From Antitrichia curtipendula (lineage: Eukaryota; Streptophyta; Bryopsida; Hypnales; Leucodontaceae), in assembly GCA_951230915.1 (NCBI GenBank), contig OX579634.1:48683570-48747569 (forward strand): DNA of 64,000 nucleotides, read 5' to 3'. The notes below the pieces were generated by a model. The model did not search any database and had not been told where the DNA came from. It saw nothing but the letters and a program-made list of their open reading frames with translations. Shown here one piece after another: positions 12,633-24,169 of the stretch (its first letter is position 1; each line of letters opens with the position of its first letter). The position numbers were made by a program, and so were the translations under genes.

Positions 12633-13682
12633 CTAGCAAAAGGACTCCGGAAGATGGGATATAGCTTGTCGGATGTTGTCCACTGATAACTCACCCAAAG
12701 CAGAAGGGATTGGAACAACTGCAACAATCTCTTTCCCATTCTTTTCTTGCATTTTAGCCTGCGCTTTCACAACAAGCTCCAAGTTTGATGTTGCCCCATA
12801 CTTGATTACAAACGGGTTTGCAAACCCATTGTTGAATTGCAAGATGCTCCATTGAATGACTTCACTGTCCACTCCATTGTTCATTCCCTCATCCCATTGT
12901 GCCATTACGTCGGATCCTTCAAAATCATCCATCGTGCAAGACCTCGCGAGTTGCATACCAGGGCCCTCTGGCATTTCTTCGAGCAACTTCATACAAAAAA
13001 CAAAACAAAAAATCATCGTCAATGTTGCATGCTACTTATGTAGTAATGCAAGAGAAAACCTATCAAATGCATTGTGCTATAATTGCAATATTACCCTAAA
13101 CACCATATTTGTTAAACTAGAAAAAAAGATACATTATGCGGCTTTTGAATTTTGTATTTGTGAAGTATTTTGGCAATTTAAAGTGAGTTTCATGATAATT
13201 TCTTCAAGATCCTATATCATTGATGTAAGATCTTGAAGAAATCATCATGAAATTTATTCTAAACTGCCAACATACTCTAAAAAATACAAAATTTAGAAGT
13301 CTCAAAATATATCTATTTTTCCAATTTAACGAATATGGTGCTCCTACCTTGTACTGCTGATTTTGGAATATTATCATACCAATAGTCTGAAGATTTGTCT
13401 GCTAAAGGCTAATCATCAACAACTTGTATAGAGAACAAGACTATCAAGGGAACATGGTGCACAATCGGTAAATACAGCAAGCAGTTGCTTACTTCAACAA
13501 AGTTTCTGGTGTCTGCAATACAGCTTTGGAAACAGGGTTGGTCAATGGATAGCAGTATGCTCATGCGCTCTTCAAGCGCATCGAGACGCCTAAAGTAGTT
13601 CAACTTTTTGCTTACGATAGTTACATTTTGAGGAGCGTCGTTGCGAATTTCCTGAGTAATAACACCAACAAAAGCGAGCGCA
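12633..13682 (-). CDS. Unrecognised two-exon gene fragment
   Basis: Two minus-strand coding segments look like exons. One spans about 13682-13495, beginning after a TTTTACAATAG acceptor and ending before GTAAGC. The other spans about 12991-12633, beginning after TTTTTTGTATGAAG and ending in a TAG stop. The first encodes a stretch with FVGVITQEIRNDAPQNV and LDALEERMSILLSIDQP. The second contains DVMAQWDEGMNNGVDSEV and KMQEKNGKEIVAVVPIP. I recognise no domain. The intron holds a 4-bp-TSD MITE. Codon-like structure and splice signals argue for a real or recently lost gene, but the 5' end is not defined. It could be a fragment of the same gene as the segments at 13841-14328. Confidence 0.4.
13099..13342. 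mobile_element. MITE with 4-bp TSD (CCTA)
   Basis: The ends AACACCATATTTGTTAAACT and, reverse complemented, AGCACCATATTCGTTAAATT are flanked by CCTA on both sides (13095-13098, 13343-13346). It is a foldback with long arms (AATTTCTTCAAGATC / GATCTTGAAGAAAT) and lies in the putative intron of the unknown gene. Confidence 0.85.
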
Positions 13683-13840
13683 TCAGCTATTGTAAAATAA
13701 AAAAATTGTGTACAAGCTGTTGCCAGAAAGCCACTGCGCAAACCATGATATTGACAGCCAAAAAATATTGGTAAAGAAGAAAATATATGCACCTCAGCTT
13801 GTCTATAAATTTCCTTAAGGATTATAAGTGATGCAACTCA

Positions 13841-14328
13841 AGCATCCTCTGTATCCATAGATGGATTTCGAGTTGGTGAAGCACCATCCTCCTTCATTAG
13901 AAGTGCCACATTAGTACGCATCTGCGTCAAGACCTGTCAAGGGGACGCACTCCACGTAATAAATCTACTCCGGCCCCACCTCCGACATGTGCAATAAAAA
14001 AGAAAACAGTCCAAAGAACAACAGTAGCAAGTAGTAAAATAGTTAGCAGTTCTTATAGCTCATTTCAAGAATTTCAAACACAATATTAATCAAGGAGGTT
14101 TTTCTATATTTCAAACTAAATTAACTGAGCAACGCAAGAAAAGAGAGGCACCACATTCCACAATTGAAAATATTGTCCCATATGTCATTTCACGAACAAT
14201 AGAATCAAGAGCTGTCAACAGCGGACCTTGCGATGTTTGTGCTCGACGGATTCTAACGCTGACCGTAGCTTGGTCACCTGACCAGCATCCTTAGCTTCCT
14301 TAGTTGCCAACATGGCCGCCACATCCTG
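13841..14328 (-). CDS. Unrecognised coiled-coil-like exons, 3' end of a gene
   Basis: Two minus-strand segments join in phase. The first (about 14328-14219, after CCTTTCAG) encodes a charged helical stretch with KEAKDAGQVTKLRSALESVE. The second (about 13935-13841, after CCCTTGACAG) encodes QMRTNVALLMKEDGASPT and ends DTEDA-stop. The donor at the first segment (AAG before GTCCGC) is weak. Sequence character suggests a short coiled coil. No family is recognised. Confidence 0.35.
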
Positions 14329-14508
14329 AAAGGATCGACCATTACATCTTAAAAAGCCAAATTGTTAACTAAAAACATCACATGTATAGCAGAAGATTCC
14401 ACATGGATCAATATGTGTAATTACAGATTACCTCAACGATCTGCTCGTCAACTATATTCCAGTAGTAAGAAAAAAGCGTCACTTACCTTCAAGTGTTGGA
14501 GCTGGCGA

Positions 14509-14903
14509 GTCTATTGATATGTGCACACCGGGGGTTGATATCTGCACACCCTCTGGGGTAAATTGTAGATTTCTATCATCAAAAAGCTGAATTTAAGAAT
14601 TTTGAATTCAGATCTGGACTCAGAAGACCATATTTTGTTTAGAACCATAAAAAAAAATTTTAATTGAACAACACCCAATAAAAAATTTAGTTCAGGAAAA
14701 AAATGTTACTTTTACTTTTGTTTGTAAACTAGATAAGCTTTTTCATTCGGTATTGTTTAGTTACAATTTTGTTTTTATAGTTCTGGACTAAATCATGGTC
14801 TTTAAGTCTAAATCTAAATTCAAAATTCTCAAATTCAGCTTTTTGATGGTAGGAATCTATAACTTTCCCCCATGTCAACCCCAGTGTGCCTAAATCAATT
14901 TCC
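14509..14903. mobile_element. Mutator-like foldback MITE, decayed ends
   Basis: Long inverted arms run through ATCAAAAAGCTGAATTT and AAATTCAGCTTTTTGAT, and through TTGATATGTGCACACC and its counterpart. The same interior is found at 30518-30930, where a 9-bp TSD is intact. Here no clear TSD could be matched. Confidence 0.7.
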
Positions 14904-14929
14904 TTGATTTATATCAGTTTGAAACGATC

Positions 14930-15587
14930 TAATTAAATTAAAAGTTCTCAATCAACTGAATGGATAGAGTATCGCTAGGCTAGCTTGTCATACCTGCATG
15001 CACTTAGTAGTCTCATGTTCTGAGTTCAATCGTGTGAAATTTGTCAAAACGTCGAGCAAGCTTCTTAGAATCACGAATAGTTGCTGAATTCTAGCTAAAC
15101 TAAGTGTCGTTCCTTTTCTCGAGAAACCATTAGTGTAATAGCAGAAGGTAAAAAAAGTAACAATTTGACTTGGCTCGTGAAATATACTTTACAAAAACTT
15201 TTGAAATAATTGCCTGTCGCGTGACGGGTATCACATATAATCAACCTAAAATGGCACACAAACACTTGCACTGTACTCTACTGTACAGCAGTCTATGCTA
15301 GCTCGAACCATATCCATGAACATGAGATGGCCCATACCAGAGCAGGCAATCATGCAATTGCATACCGTGTCTCTACCATCGCATTTTTTTTCAGTCGTCA
15401 GATTCCAGACATCGTTGCATCATGGGATAATAAATGGAAGGACCCTAGAGAGATTGGCCTAATGCTGTCAGTTTTTTGCCAAACTGGCAACAAATCGCCA
15501 GAATAAAATGCCCTGGTCTCCACCTAAGCTCATATTGGTGTGGAAACTTGTTGAGACGATGCTCTCAATATGGGAAGATACCTATGA
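14930..15587 (+). repeat. Dispersed repeat R1, copy B
   Basis: Aligned with copy A from CTTAGAATCACGAATAG through the CATATCCATGAACATGAGAT block to GGGAAGATACCTATGA. Its left part (14930-15060) matches the reverse complement of 30010-30175. It lacks the 11731 MITE but has its own hAT-like and 4-bp-TSD insertions. Confidence 0.65.
15377..15515. mobile_element. hAT-like MITE, 8-bp TSD
   Basis: The 139-bp insert in R1 copy B has ends CATCGCATTTT and, reverse complemented, CAGGGCATTTT. It is flanked by GTCTCTAC (15369-15376) and GTCTCCAC (15516-15523), an 8-bp duplication with one change. Copy A has GTGTCTCCACCC uninterrupted. CAGGG-type ends with 8-bp TSDs are the hAT signature. Confidence 0.85.
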
Positions 15588-15842
15588 AAGGTCATATTTG
15601 TTATATTGAGACTTTTTGCAAATTTTGAGACAAAATGCTAGTTATTGAAAATTCATTTAAAAAAATATTAATTGAAATCAAAAATAAATAATGCTAAAAT
15701 AATGATTCTATAATGAAATTCTAAAAGTTGGTATTCTTACCTATTTATAAAAAAAATACTAGTAAAGAGATAAAGCGTTTTATCCTCGAGGCGAGGATAA
15801 AAATGAGACTGCGAAAAGTCTCAATATAACAAATATGACCTT
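15588..15842. mobile_element. MITE with 4-bp TSD (ATGA)
   Basis: Perfect inverted ends of 25 bp start with AAGGTCATATTTGTTATATT. The flanks are ATGA on both sides (15584-15587, 15843-15846). R1 copy A has the empty site CCTATGATACCG. It shares the core ATATTTGTTA with the 1672, 13099, 29592 and 37563 elements. Confidence 0.9.
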
Positions 15843-15937
15843 ATGATACTACTCCATTAATTATTGGATATTTCCTATTCATTCATCAAATATCAAGTTT
15901 CCTACTTTACACACTAGATGGGAGCCTGATGCCAAAA

Positions 15938-16558
15938 TTACACTATTTTCATCTTGCATAATGGGCAGGTGGCCTTTACCGAAAGCCAAGTTTCTATGCA
16001 AGCACAATGAAACTTGTGAAGGCAAGGGAGAAACTTGACAAACTTCCCAACCATATACTCCTCATAACAAATGCAGCAAGTAAATATTTGCTCAATTGAA
16101 GAAATGGGAAGGCCTCCAAAATCCCATTCCTGAATTTCTCCAGGGTAAAAGGAGGCCTCCCATACCTCTTTACTGGGCCTTTCACTGAGCCTTTCTGAAC
16201 CTGTAGCACACGAGCAATCTTCTGCTGACGCATCTTCTAGTGGTTTCACTGCCCCCTCCTCCTCCTCGTCTTCCTCGTTTGAAGCTCTAGAATTGCAACG
16301 AATTGTCGGAGCCTCCACTGCCACCTCCTCATCGTCCTCCTCGTTTGAAGCTCCAGGGTTGCAGCGGATTGTCAGAGCCTCCACTGCCACCTCCTCTTTG
16401 TTGCAGTAACATGACACATCCTCCACTGTCACCTCCTCGTTCATTGGCGATTCATGTGGTGCATCTCCCCGTTCAACGCACTTTCCAGAATCTCCCATTC
16501 TCCTCATCCCCCCAAAAATCAGTCCTGCAAAATCGAGAAGAAAGGAGAATGATACCAC
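15938..16558 (-). CDS. RING-H2 zinc-finger protein, putative E3 ubiquitin ligase
   Basis: The product is about 200 residues. The C-terminus (about residues 158-205) holds a full RING-H2 finger: CxxC (in CCICYEEY), then CxHxxHxxC (in LPCLHKFHCACIETWL), then CxxC (CPLC). This arrangement binds two zinc ions and recruits E2 enzymes in E3 ligases. Upstream are two tandem acidic repeats of about 33 residues (EEVAVEALTIRC... and EEVAVEAPTIRC...), separated by NEEDDEE/NEEDEEE. The start is uncertain: the open frame begins at 16558, but MRRMG or MGDSGKC a little downstream are the first good methionines, and an upstream exon is possible. No membrane segment is clear. Neighbours give no clue to the substrate. 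The intact frame suggests a functional or recently functional gene. Confidence 0.7.
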   Translation of the reverse strand: MVSFSFLLDFAGLIFGGMRRMGDSGKCVERGDAPHESPMNEEVTVEDVSCYCNKEEVAVEALTIRCNPGASNEEDDEEVAVEAPTIRCNSRASNEEDEEEEGAVKPLEDASAEDCSCATGSERLSERPSKEVWEASFYPGEIQEWDFGGLPISSIEQIFTCCICYEEYMVGKFVKFLPCLHKFHCACIETWLSVKATCPLCKMKIV

Positions 16559-16844
16559 CGTAGAAGCTCAGAAATTGTACTGCGATCAGTGCCCTGGCCT
16601 CTCCCACGAGGTTAATTACTTCCCAAGCTCTTTTGCCACAGCAACGAGCAACATCCACGGCTCGCATTGCGGTGTCACTCACTCACTCTCCAAAACGGAA
16701 ATGGACACAACCTCAATCGATTGAGCCACCACAGCAACAAATTAAACCCTCGGCACTCTGCATAACATGCGGTTGATTTGATTGCTGGGTTGACTCTGGG
16801 ACAATCGAGGTCCTTCCAACAACACATGCATCCCATAAGCTTAC

Positions 16845-17760
16845 AATAATTGTTCCGTGTGTGCAAAACATTGGAAATTGTGATTGAGAGAGGCGACGGA
16901 CCTGCCGAAAAACATGAGAAATTGCAACAATTATTCTATGCAGAAGAACTTCAGAAATGGTGAGAGAGGCGACCTGGCAAAAAACGTGAGAAAATCGAAG
17001 GAAGGAGTCGGTGACGGAGCTAACGAGGCTGCCTGGACGTGAGAAAATACAACAATTATTCCATGCAAAACTTCGGAAATGGTGAGAGACAAGCAATCTG
17101 GCAAAAAACATGAGAAAATACAATAATTGTTCCGAGCAGAAGAACTTCAAAAATGGTGAGAGATTGGCGACCAGGGTTGTCTAAACTGACGTGACGTTGG
17201 CTTTTTGCATTTGGATGTCGTGACGCGTCCGTCGCGACGAGACCGGACGCGACAGGATCCGTCCACAATGCTGACGGGCTGTCCAAGCAATGGATGAAGT
17301 CCGTGGATGCGTCCGTCGATTGGACGTCTAGGACGTCTAGCGACCGTCCAGGGGTCGTCCAGGGGACGCCCAATTTAAAGTTTATTGTCAATTGAAGCCG
17401 TCCAATGTGGGCGTCGCCACGTCCGTCCACATCCGCCGTCGATGGAAACATTCATCCGCACAGTGCAGATTTTCATCCATTTTCTACATTATGTTGACAG
17501 ACTTCATCCTAACGGACACTGGGGTTTGATCCTGACATCCGAACAGACATCTGGTCGTGGCGTGACGGGGACAACCCTGTTGGCGACCTGGCAAAAAACG
17601 TGAGAAAATGCAACAATTGTTCCATGCAGAAGAACTTTGATCGGAAATGGCAAGAGACTGGCGACCTGGCAAAAAACGTGAAAAAATACAACAATTGTTC
17701 CGAGCAGAAGAACTTCGGAAATCGTGAGAGATTGGCGACCTGGCGAGGAAAAACGTGAGA
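16845..17760. repeat. Minisatellite of about 60-70 bp units, interrupted by a hAT-like MITE
   Basis: The units combine CGACCTGGCAAAAAACGTGA, GAAAATACAACAATTGTTCC, ATGCAGAAGAACTTCGGAAA and TGGTGAGAGA. At least six can be followed at about 16900, 16970, 17050, 17110, 17590 and 17665, with small length differences. Minus-strand open frames here are products of the repeat, not genes. Confidence 0.75.
17172..17579. mobile_element. hAT-like MITE inserted in the minisatellite, 8-bp TSD
   Basis: The ends CAGGGTTGTC and GACAACCCTG are perfect inverted repeats, flanked by TTGGCGAC on both sides (17164-17171, 17580-17587). The interior is rich in GACG/CGTC words and has no coding sequence. Confidence 0.9.
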
Positions 17761-18006
17761 AAATCGAAGGAGGAGTCGATGACAGAGCTAGCGAGGCTGC
17801 CTGGAACGATTTGGGAAACCTTGAGTTCATGGTCAATGCCAGAAGCCCTGTAGGTTAACTCCTGCCTCATGCCACAATTGACACGTCAACATCAGGTTTA
17901 GAGAATTTGGTTGTTTGGGCATTCATGCCCTTAGCAATTGGCATCCAATTTTGAAGAGCCTTAAAAAATTCTTGTTCCCATCCTCATTCACCAAATGTGT
18001 TGCATA

Positions 18007-18418
18007 CTCCCTCTGTCCCAATATAAAGCTCCAAATTAGGCATAGTTCTTGTCCCACTAAAAAGCTCTTTTTTGCTAATTTCAATTATTGAGAAAGCGTT
18101 TCTCATGTCCAATGATCTCATGGGGGTAAGTTAAGCAACTAATGAGCATCCCTCTCCTAACAAGCTTGGCCTTGCCCATATGAGGTACCATTGTTGCTAC
18201 TAATCTTTAAATCATCAATAATGAGGAGATAACAACATGTACAAATATGGTACTTTTTGCATGGAATTTGGGTGTCTAAATGACAACTTGAGATTTTGCA
18301 AATATTTGGTAGGTGGTATATAGATTCTAGAATGCATTTGTCACTAACATAATTACTAAAAATATAATTAATACTTCATGGAGAAGTTTTTTGGAGCTTT
18401 ATAATGGGACAGAGGGAG
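18007..18418. mobile_element. Stowaway MITE (Tc1/mariner type)
   Basis: The ends CTCCCTCTGTCCCAATATAA and, reverse complemented, CTCCCTCTGTCCCATTATAA match the well-known plant Stowaway consensus. TA flanks both sides (18005-18006, 18419-18420). Length 412 bp, non-coding. Confidence 0.95.
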
Positions 18419-18420
18419 TA

Positions 18421-20307
18421 GATAATAAATAAATAGATCAGTCACCAAGGGGAATTTAGGAAAAGCTCACAAAATGTGAATGAACAATATTTTCAAGAAC
18501 TATTATTTCACATATGAGGATTAACTCTTAAGTTAAATGACCATAGGGCACAGTATATACGTTGCCGTATAATTGCTTTTTTACCCAATAAGAAATTTTA
18601 ATTTGGGATCTCAAATAGAGTTCACTAGAAGCGCTTTGATCTATTCTCCAATTTCTTTGTTAATTTTTTAAATGTGATAAATGTGTGAATCTATTCCAAA
18701 TATAAGAAAAACACCTCATATTGTATTTGGTTGCAGCGGCATACTCAGACGTTTAGAGGTTAAAAGACATGGGTATGTATCAATGGGCATGGAGCACTTA
18801 TCATTCATGTATGGCAATCGTCAAATGTTTCATATGTAAGGGTGCAAATGCCCTTAATGGAGACTTAGTGAAAAGGACATCTTTGGAGAAAAGTTTGTTT
18901 ACACTAAGGTAACAACACCCCTAATCATGATTGTATCCATAAGCGTGACCTACGCCTAACACATGTTGTCAATAATTTATAATTATTAAAAATTAGTTAT
19001 GGATACTTAAGTGATGATTTTGGGTGACAAAGTGATGATTGTAGGTGACTTGCATGATGGTTTTGAGTGTCCCATCCGGGTTTTTAGCATCTCTAATTCA
19101 CAACTATGCATTTTCAATGATTTTGGACTTTGGAAAATCTTTGTGAACAAATGCTTGCACTTGGAACTTTGAAATTGATGCCCATATTTTTCATTCCTTC
19201 TTGTTAATCTAGCAATATTATTTTCAAGCTTGTTTGATCTAGGGACATATCCTGTAGAGCTTAAACTCACTTTTCTTATTTGGATTCTACATATTGGAAA
19301 AGATGGAGACAAGCTGTACACATACTAAAAACTAACCTCTAGATTGGCTCTTGTGAAGCGTGCATTTTTTTGGTAAAGGTGTTGGCAAAGTGAATTCATC
19401 CCAAAAGTGAACCTATATCAATTTTACAACTTTTGTGCTAGAATCCTTATAGAATCAAGTTAGAATTCAAATTTAGAGGTTGTAAACACTAAGAGCCGAG
19501 ATCATTTTGTTCTAATCCTTCCTTGCTATTTGTTTTGTATTTTTGAAATCAATTGTAAGGTTTAGAAGACAAGATTTACCAAGTTCCAAGGCTAAGAATT
19601 GATTTTATCACAAAAGATGGCCAATTCGTGGTTTTGAGGCCATCATCAAATTTTATCAAAAAATGACGATTCAGTGAAAACAATATTTTGGCCAAGTAAA
19701 AATTTAAGATGAAATTGAAGTCTCAACAGCTCTACTTGGTTTCCATGTTCAATCCTTTTCTACTTGCACAAATTTTAGGCTTGTAGTTATGCCTTTGGTT
19801 TTTTGAACTCAAGGGCTTTAGGCACAAGAAAAATGATCCCTATTATGTTCTAATTATTGTTAGTACCTAAGATCATTTTTGAGGCCACATGTGTTGAAAT
19901 TTTGTTATTTGTTATACAAGCTACAGCAAGTCTTGATGACCTTTACACCTAATATAAAATAGCCCTTAGCATGTCATGCCATCAACATGTGCAATACTAC
20001 ATACACAAAGACCTTAATCCTTGAAGGGCCCTTGGACTCTAGAGATATGGTACCAAATACGGTTGCAATCAATATTGAGAAGTTTGAATCAGCTAGAAAT
20101 TAAGTGTTACAACCATACATATTGAAGGGTTGTATGATGGCGTGTGCATACAAAAAATTGAAAACCCCTTAGAGCAGCTCAAATACATTTGTTCATACGA
20201 CCACAAAGGGCTTTCTTGCCGTTCAAGGGTTAACAAAAGTCATACGTACCTACGTAAAGAGTAATCTCTTTGTGCAAAAACAAGAAAAGAATATTCTACT
20301 TAGAGAG
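18421..20307. other. AT-rich intergenic DNA
   Basis: No gene recognised. A single TTAA/CCC-type end (TTAACCCTTGAACGG on the minus strand, 20219-20233) lacks a convincing partner. Confidence 0.5.
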
Positions 20308-20309
20308 TA

Positions 20310-20611
20310 AGGTAGGAGGCTCATAAACCGCCCATTTAAGAGCTGTTTGTCATTTCGGGGAAGCTAAACTGCTTGAAACGATTTTCAGTAAATTTTAGTA
20401 GGAAGAAAAATGAAATTCGCATCTAACCCAAGTCGTTTCATATTTTTTGGACCTTCGTGGAATTAGTTATGAATTTTTGAAGTTGAAATACAGAGGTCAC
20501 TAAAATCGACCACCCCTTGAAATGTACACTGTTGGTACATGGAAGGAAGAAAAATGTACCTCTGAACCATGATCGGTTTTACAGCCCGGTTGGTTTATGA
20601 GCCTCCTACCT
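20310..20611. mobile_element. TA-flanked MITE with AGGTAG ends
   Basis: The ends AGGTAGGAGGCTCATAAACC are perfect inverted repeats flanked by TA (20308-20309, 20612-20613). The length is 302 bp. The first six bases are shared with the element at 22748, suggesting a related mariner-like source. Confidence 0.85.
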
Positions 20612-21067
20612 TAGTTTTTATAAAACAAAATACAAGACAGATTTTTTAAACCCCATTCTAAGCTTACTAATGGAACCCGCTTGGAGACCTTTCACCCCCT
20701 AAAGGACTTGATCCATTTTAAAATGGTCAAACTTTATGTCTAAGCTCAATTTTGCCTTTTAAAGTTTGTTCAAACAACAATTTTATATTTTTATTGCTTG
20801 AAACTATGAATGACATATCACAGGAAGGAAATTCAATTTGTTTCATGAAAATTTGTAACTGTTGTCATTTTTTTTCCAAAAAATGAACATAAATAAGTTA
20901 AGATAGCAAAAAAGAATCCAATTTACTTGAACTTTTTTCAAGAGGTACAAGCAGCATTAAAGACTAGTGTGAAAAAGTTTCAATTGGTTATTTTATTTTT
21001 TACACCTGAAACAACCTCAACAAATAACTTCAAGTCAAATTTGACTATCAAACCAATTTATCCTTAT

Positions 21068-21800
21068 GGGTAGTTGCAAGAATGACCTACCACTTTTGTG
21101 TCAAACACCCTTAAAACTGGCAATACTAGGTAGTACTATGAGCTTTTGAAATATATATTTTTTAAATAAAATAAAATATGAAAAATTTGGAAAGCACTTA
21201 AAATAGCATATTTGTGAAACTTCAGACCTAGAAAAAATTTATCCTAAAAGTTATGCACAAAAATAGAGGGATAGAAATCACCAACAAAAGACAATTTCTT
21301 TTTTGGTTTTTAGAAAATAGTAAAAAAAATCAAAAAATTAAAAAAAAAAAATCTATGTTGGTCCATTGTGAGATGCATCAACTTATGCAAATACTTTTTC
21401 AAGAATGTTTGTTTCCAGACCCTAATGCTTGTCAAATGGATGCCCACTTTGAGGGAAAGTGGAGGGCATATAATTTACACTTTCTTAAAATCCCTCGGCA
21501 AATACATGTAATGATGAACAATGAACTACTTCCCAAATTTTTGGCCCTAAATTCTTTTTTTTCGCCTCAATGCAGTACTAAAACTCCTCAAAACAGCCAA
21601 GGTAGACATGCCATTGGAGTCCATTTAAAATTAGTGAATGTTTTTTAAAAAAATCCAAAAATATATAGTAGGTCTGTAACTTCAATGTGACCCTTCATCT
21701 AAATTTTCATGTGAAAAGAAGTTAGTAAGATACACCCCTAAAACCACATGTCATGCAGTAAGGGGACAAAAAGCAGGACATGTCATTCTTGCAATCACCC
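21068..21800. mobile_element. 733-bp non-autonomous element, copy 1, TSD TTAT
   Basis: The ends GGGTAGTTGCAAGAATGAC and, reverse complemented, GGGTGATTGCAAGAATGAC are flanked by TTAT (21064-21067, 21801-21804). A second copy lies inverted at 27464-28199 and a partial one near 35590-35955. Poly-A/T interior, no domain recognised. Confidence 0.75.
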
Positions 21801-22286
21801 TTATATTTAATTGATTTATAAAATTTTGATATTTTTTTTTGGAAGACACATGCATTTTCTATTTAAGCAAATTTTTTTGATAAATTTGATGAAAGTTTTG
21901 AATTACTGTGATTTTTTAAAGCTAAATGTGAAAATAAAATCATATCAATCACAATGTATATTTAATTTTTTTGAAATTTCTACCATAAATGAACTGTAGA
22001 TTGAGAAGCATAGTTTTGTAGTTTAAATTTTAAATGCATTTAAAGAGAAGAAAATATGAATGAAAAACACACCATATTGAGTTATTTGGATTCTAACACT
22101 TAGAGTTTTCAATGGAAATAACTCTTTTTAATTTTCGACATTTTTCAAAAAAAATCAATGGAATAAAAAGAAAACTTGTCAGGCTTCATTTTATTAGTTT
22201 GAACCACGTACCAAAATTTGATATTTTGAAAGTTACAATCAGGGTTGACCAAGGCACATCCAAAAAGTGGATGCGCAGACCTTTAA

Positions 22287-22499
22287 CCTTTGAACGCCGC
22301 CGTGGAAATCATCCATTTTGACATCAAATGACATCATCTTCTTTGAAAAAACCCAAAGTGCTCACTAGAGGTCAAACTACTATTCATGATCTTCCCTTTC
22401 CACACAAAATTTGGAAGATGAATAGTTGCACTTCTGTCCTACAGAGGAGATTCTCTTGTCATTCATTGGACGCCAAACGTCCGCCTCGACGTTTAAGGG
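22287..22499. mobile_element. TTAA-flanked MITE (piggyBac-like ends)
   Basis: TTAA occurs on both sides (22283-22286, 22500-22503). The ends are CCTTTGAACGCCGCCGTGGA and, reverse complemented, CCCTTAAACGTCGAGGCGGA. Length about 213 bp. Confidence 0.6.
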
Positions 22500-22747
22500 T
22501 TAAGGGCCATAACTATGAAGTAAATATAAAATATAAAGGAATCTGTCTGAGTGTGTTCTTTTGTGGGAAAATTTGCACATGTTCCGGTTGCTGAGGTGAA
22601 TGTAGGGAGGTGCTGACGTGGATGTCCAGCTACGCACGTTTCAGATGAGGCACAGCTGAGTTGGCAAATCGAGTCCGAGATGAGGGGGTCGGTTGCTATT
22701 ACTTTTGCATGCTTGCTGCCGATGAATCTCAAGCCTAGTTTCTGGTA

Positions 22748-23332
22748 AGGTAGTATGCTCTAAAAGCGACCATTTACGGACTATTCCGCCTTTTTCATAG
22801 GCTTCTGTAGGTCATAAGATTTTTCGCTTATTTTTCAGAGAAAGACAAATGAAAGAGCCAGAAAACACAAGTGGTTTTATAATTTTCCAAACTATTCTGA
22901 ATTAGTTATGAATTTTCAAAGATGTCGGGCGTAGGCACCTATTTGTGACCTAGGTCTGCTAAAATATGAACATAGGCAGTCTTTAAAGAGACTTGGAGGA
23001 AACCCCCAAAAACAACGCGCAGTGGTTAATGTGACCAGTGGTAGCCTTAAAGGGACCTTGAACAACTAAAAATAACTATGACAGTGGCTACTTCTATTTT
23101 AAATACTTGACTACATAGCTGTCACTGTATTCCAAAATGGACCCCAGTACATATTAATCCAAACCATAAGAGAACCCTATTGCAATATCTAGCAAACTTC
23201 AATGCGCCTCCACTTAATGCTCTGTCCATTCCTTCTCTGGCCTCTATCCATTTTTGAACCACCTACTGTCCATTTATGACCTAAATATAGGGTCGATTTA
23301 AAGAGGCCGCTCGCTTTTAGAGTACACTACCT
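22748..23332. mobile_element. TA-flanked MITE with AGGTAGT ends
   Basis: The ends AGGTAGTATGCTCTAAAAGC and, reverse complemented, AGGTAGTGTACTCTAAAAGC are flanked by TA (22746-22747, 23333-23334). Length 585 bp. No coding domain. Confidence 0.82.
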
Positions 23333-23457
23333 TAAGACCGGAGTCATCTCGATTTGGCATTCAATGCTAGCGACATTCTCAAGAACCTAAATCCTAAACC
23401 TTGCGTCTGAAAATACGGGAAACCTGTGAGGTACACTAAAAGATACGGGGTTCTTAA

Positions 23458-24165
23458 TTCCTAAATCCTTGTTGTCCCCTTGGGGGACAAATGGGATTTT
23501 GGGCAGGTACCTATGGCTAAACTACTTTGTGTGATTTTTTGAAATTTTTAGTGAAGGTGGGAATGTGAAGACCTACGTGGGAGTATATTTTTTTCTCCAT
23601 TCCAACATTTATTGAAGAAGTTAAAAATGATTTTCTGGAAAAAGTTCCAGACTGGGCAGCCCAAAATTTTCTTGAAAAAAAGCATTTTTTTCAAATAAAC
23701 ATCTGAAATAGGTTCTTTAGACTTATGTAGACTTGGGGAGCTTTGAATCATTCAATTTTGATAGATGAGATGAAAGTTATGAGAAGTTTTAGTTTGCGGG
23801 TAGGTGTGGTTTTGCCCCTACCCGCAAACTAAAACTTCTCATAACTTTCATCTCATCTATCAGAATTGAATGATTCAAAGCTCCCCAAGTCTACATAAGT
23901 CTAAAGAACCTATTTCAGATTTTTATTTGAAAAAAAATGCAATTTTTAAGAAATTTTTGGGCTGCCTAATTTGGAACTTTTTCCATAAATCCATTTTTAA
24001 CTTCTTCAATAAATGTCGGAACAGAGAAAAAATTATACCCCCATGTAGGTCTTTACATTCCCCACCTTCAATAAAAGTTTCAAAAAATCACGCAAAGTAG
24101 TTTAGCCATAGGTACCTGCTCGAAATCTCATTTGTCCACCGAAGGGACACTCATGGATTCAAGGG
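23458..24165. mobile_element. Large foldback element, two arms of about 350 bp, TTAA-flanked
   Basis: The arms 23458-23804 and 23817-24165 are near-identical reverse complements around a loop of about 12 bases, so both strands encode the same MIQSSPSLHKSKEPIS stretch. The flanks are TTAA at 23454-23457 and 24166-24169, the right one shared with the next element. An arm-like sequence recurs at 33238-33600 and, weakly, at 25145-25290. A transcript would form a near-complete double-stranded hairpin. Confidence 0.88.
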
Positions 24166-24169
24166 TTAA

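Noticed and set aside
17056..17870. Several overlapping minus-strand open frames
   Set aside because: They are translations of the minisatellite and of the hAT-like MITE.
20100..20233. Possible TTAA-flanked element
   Set aside because: Only the right side has TTAACCC; the left TTAAGTGTTAC does not match it.
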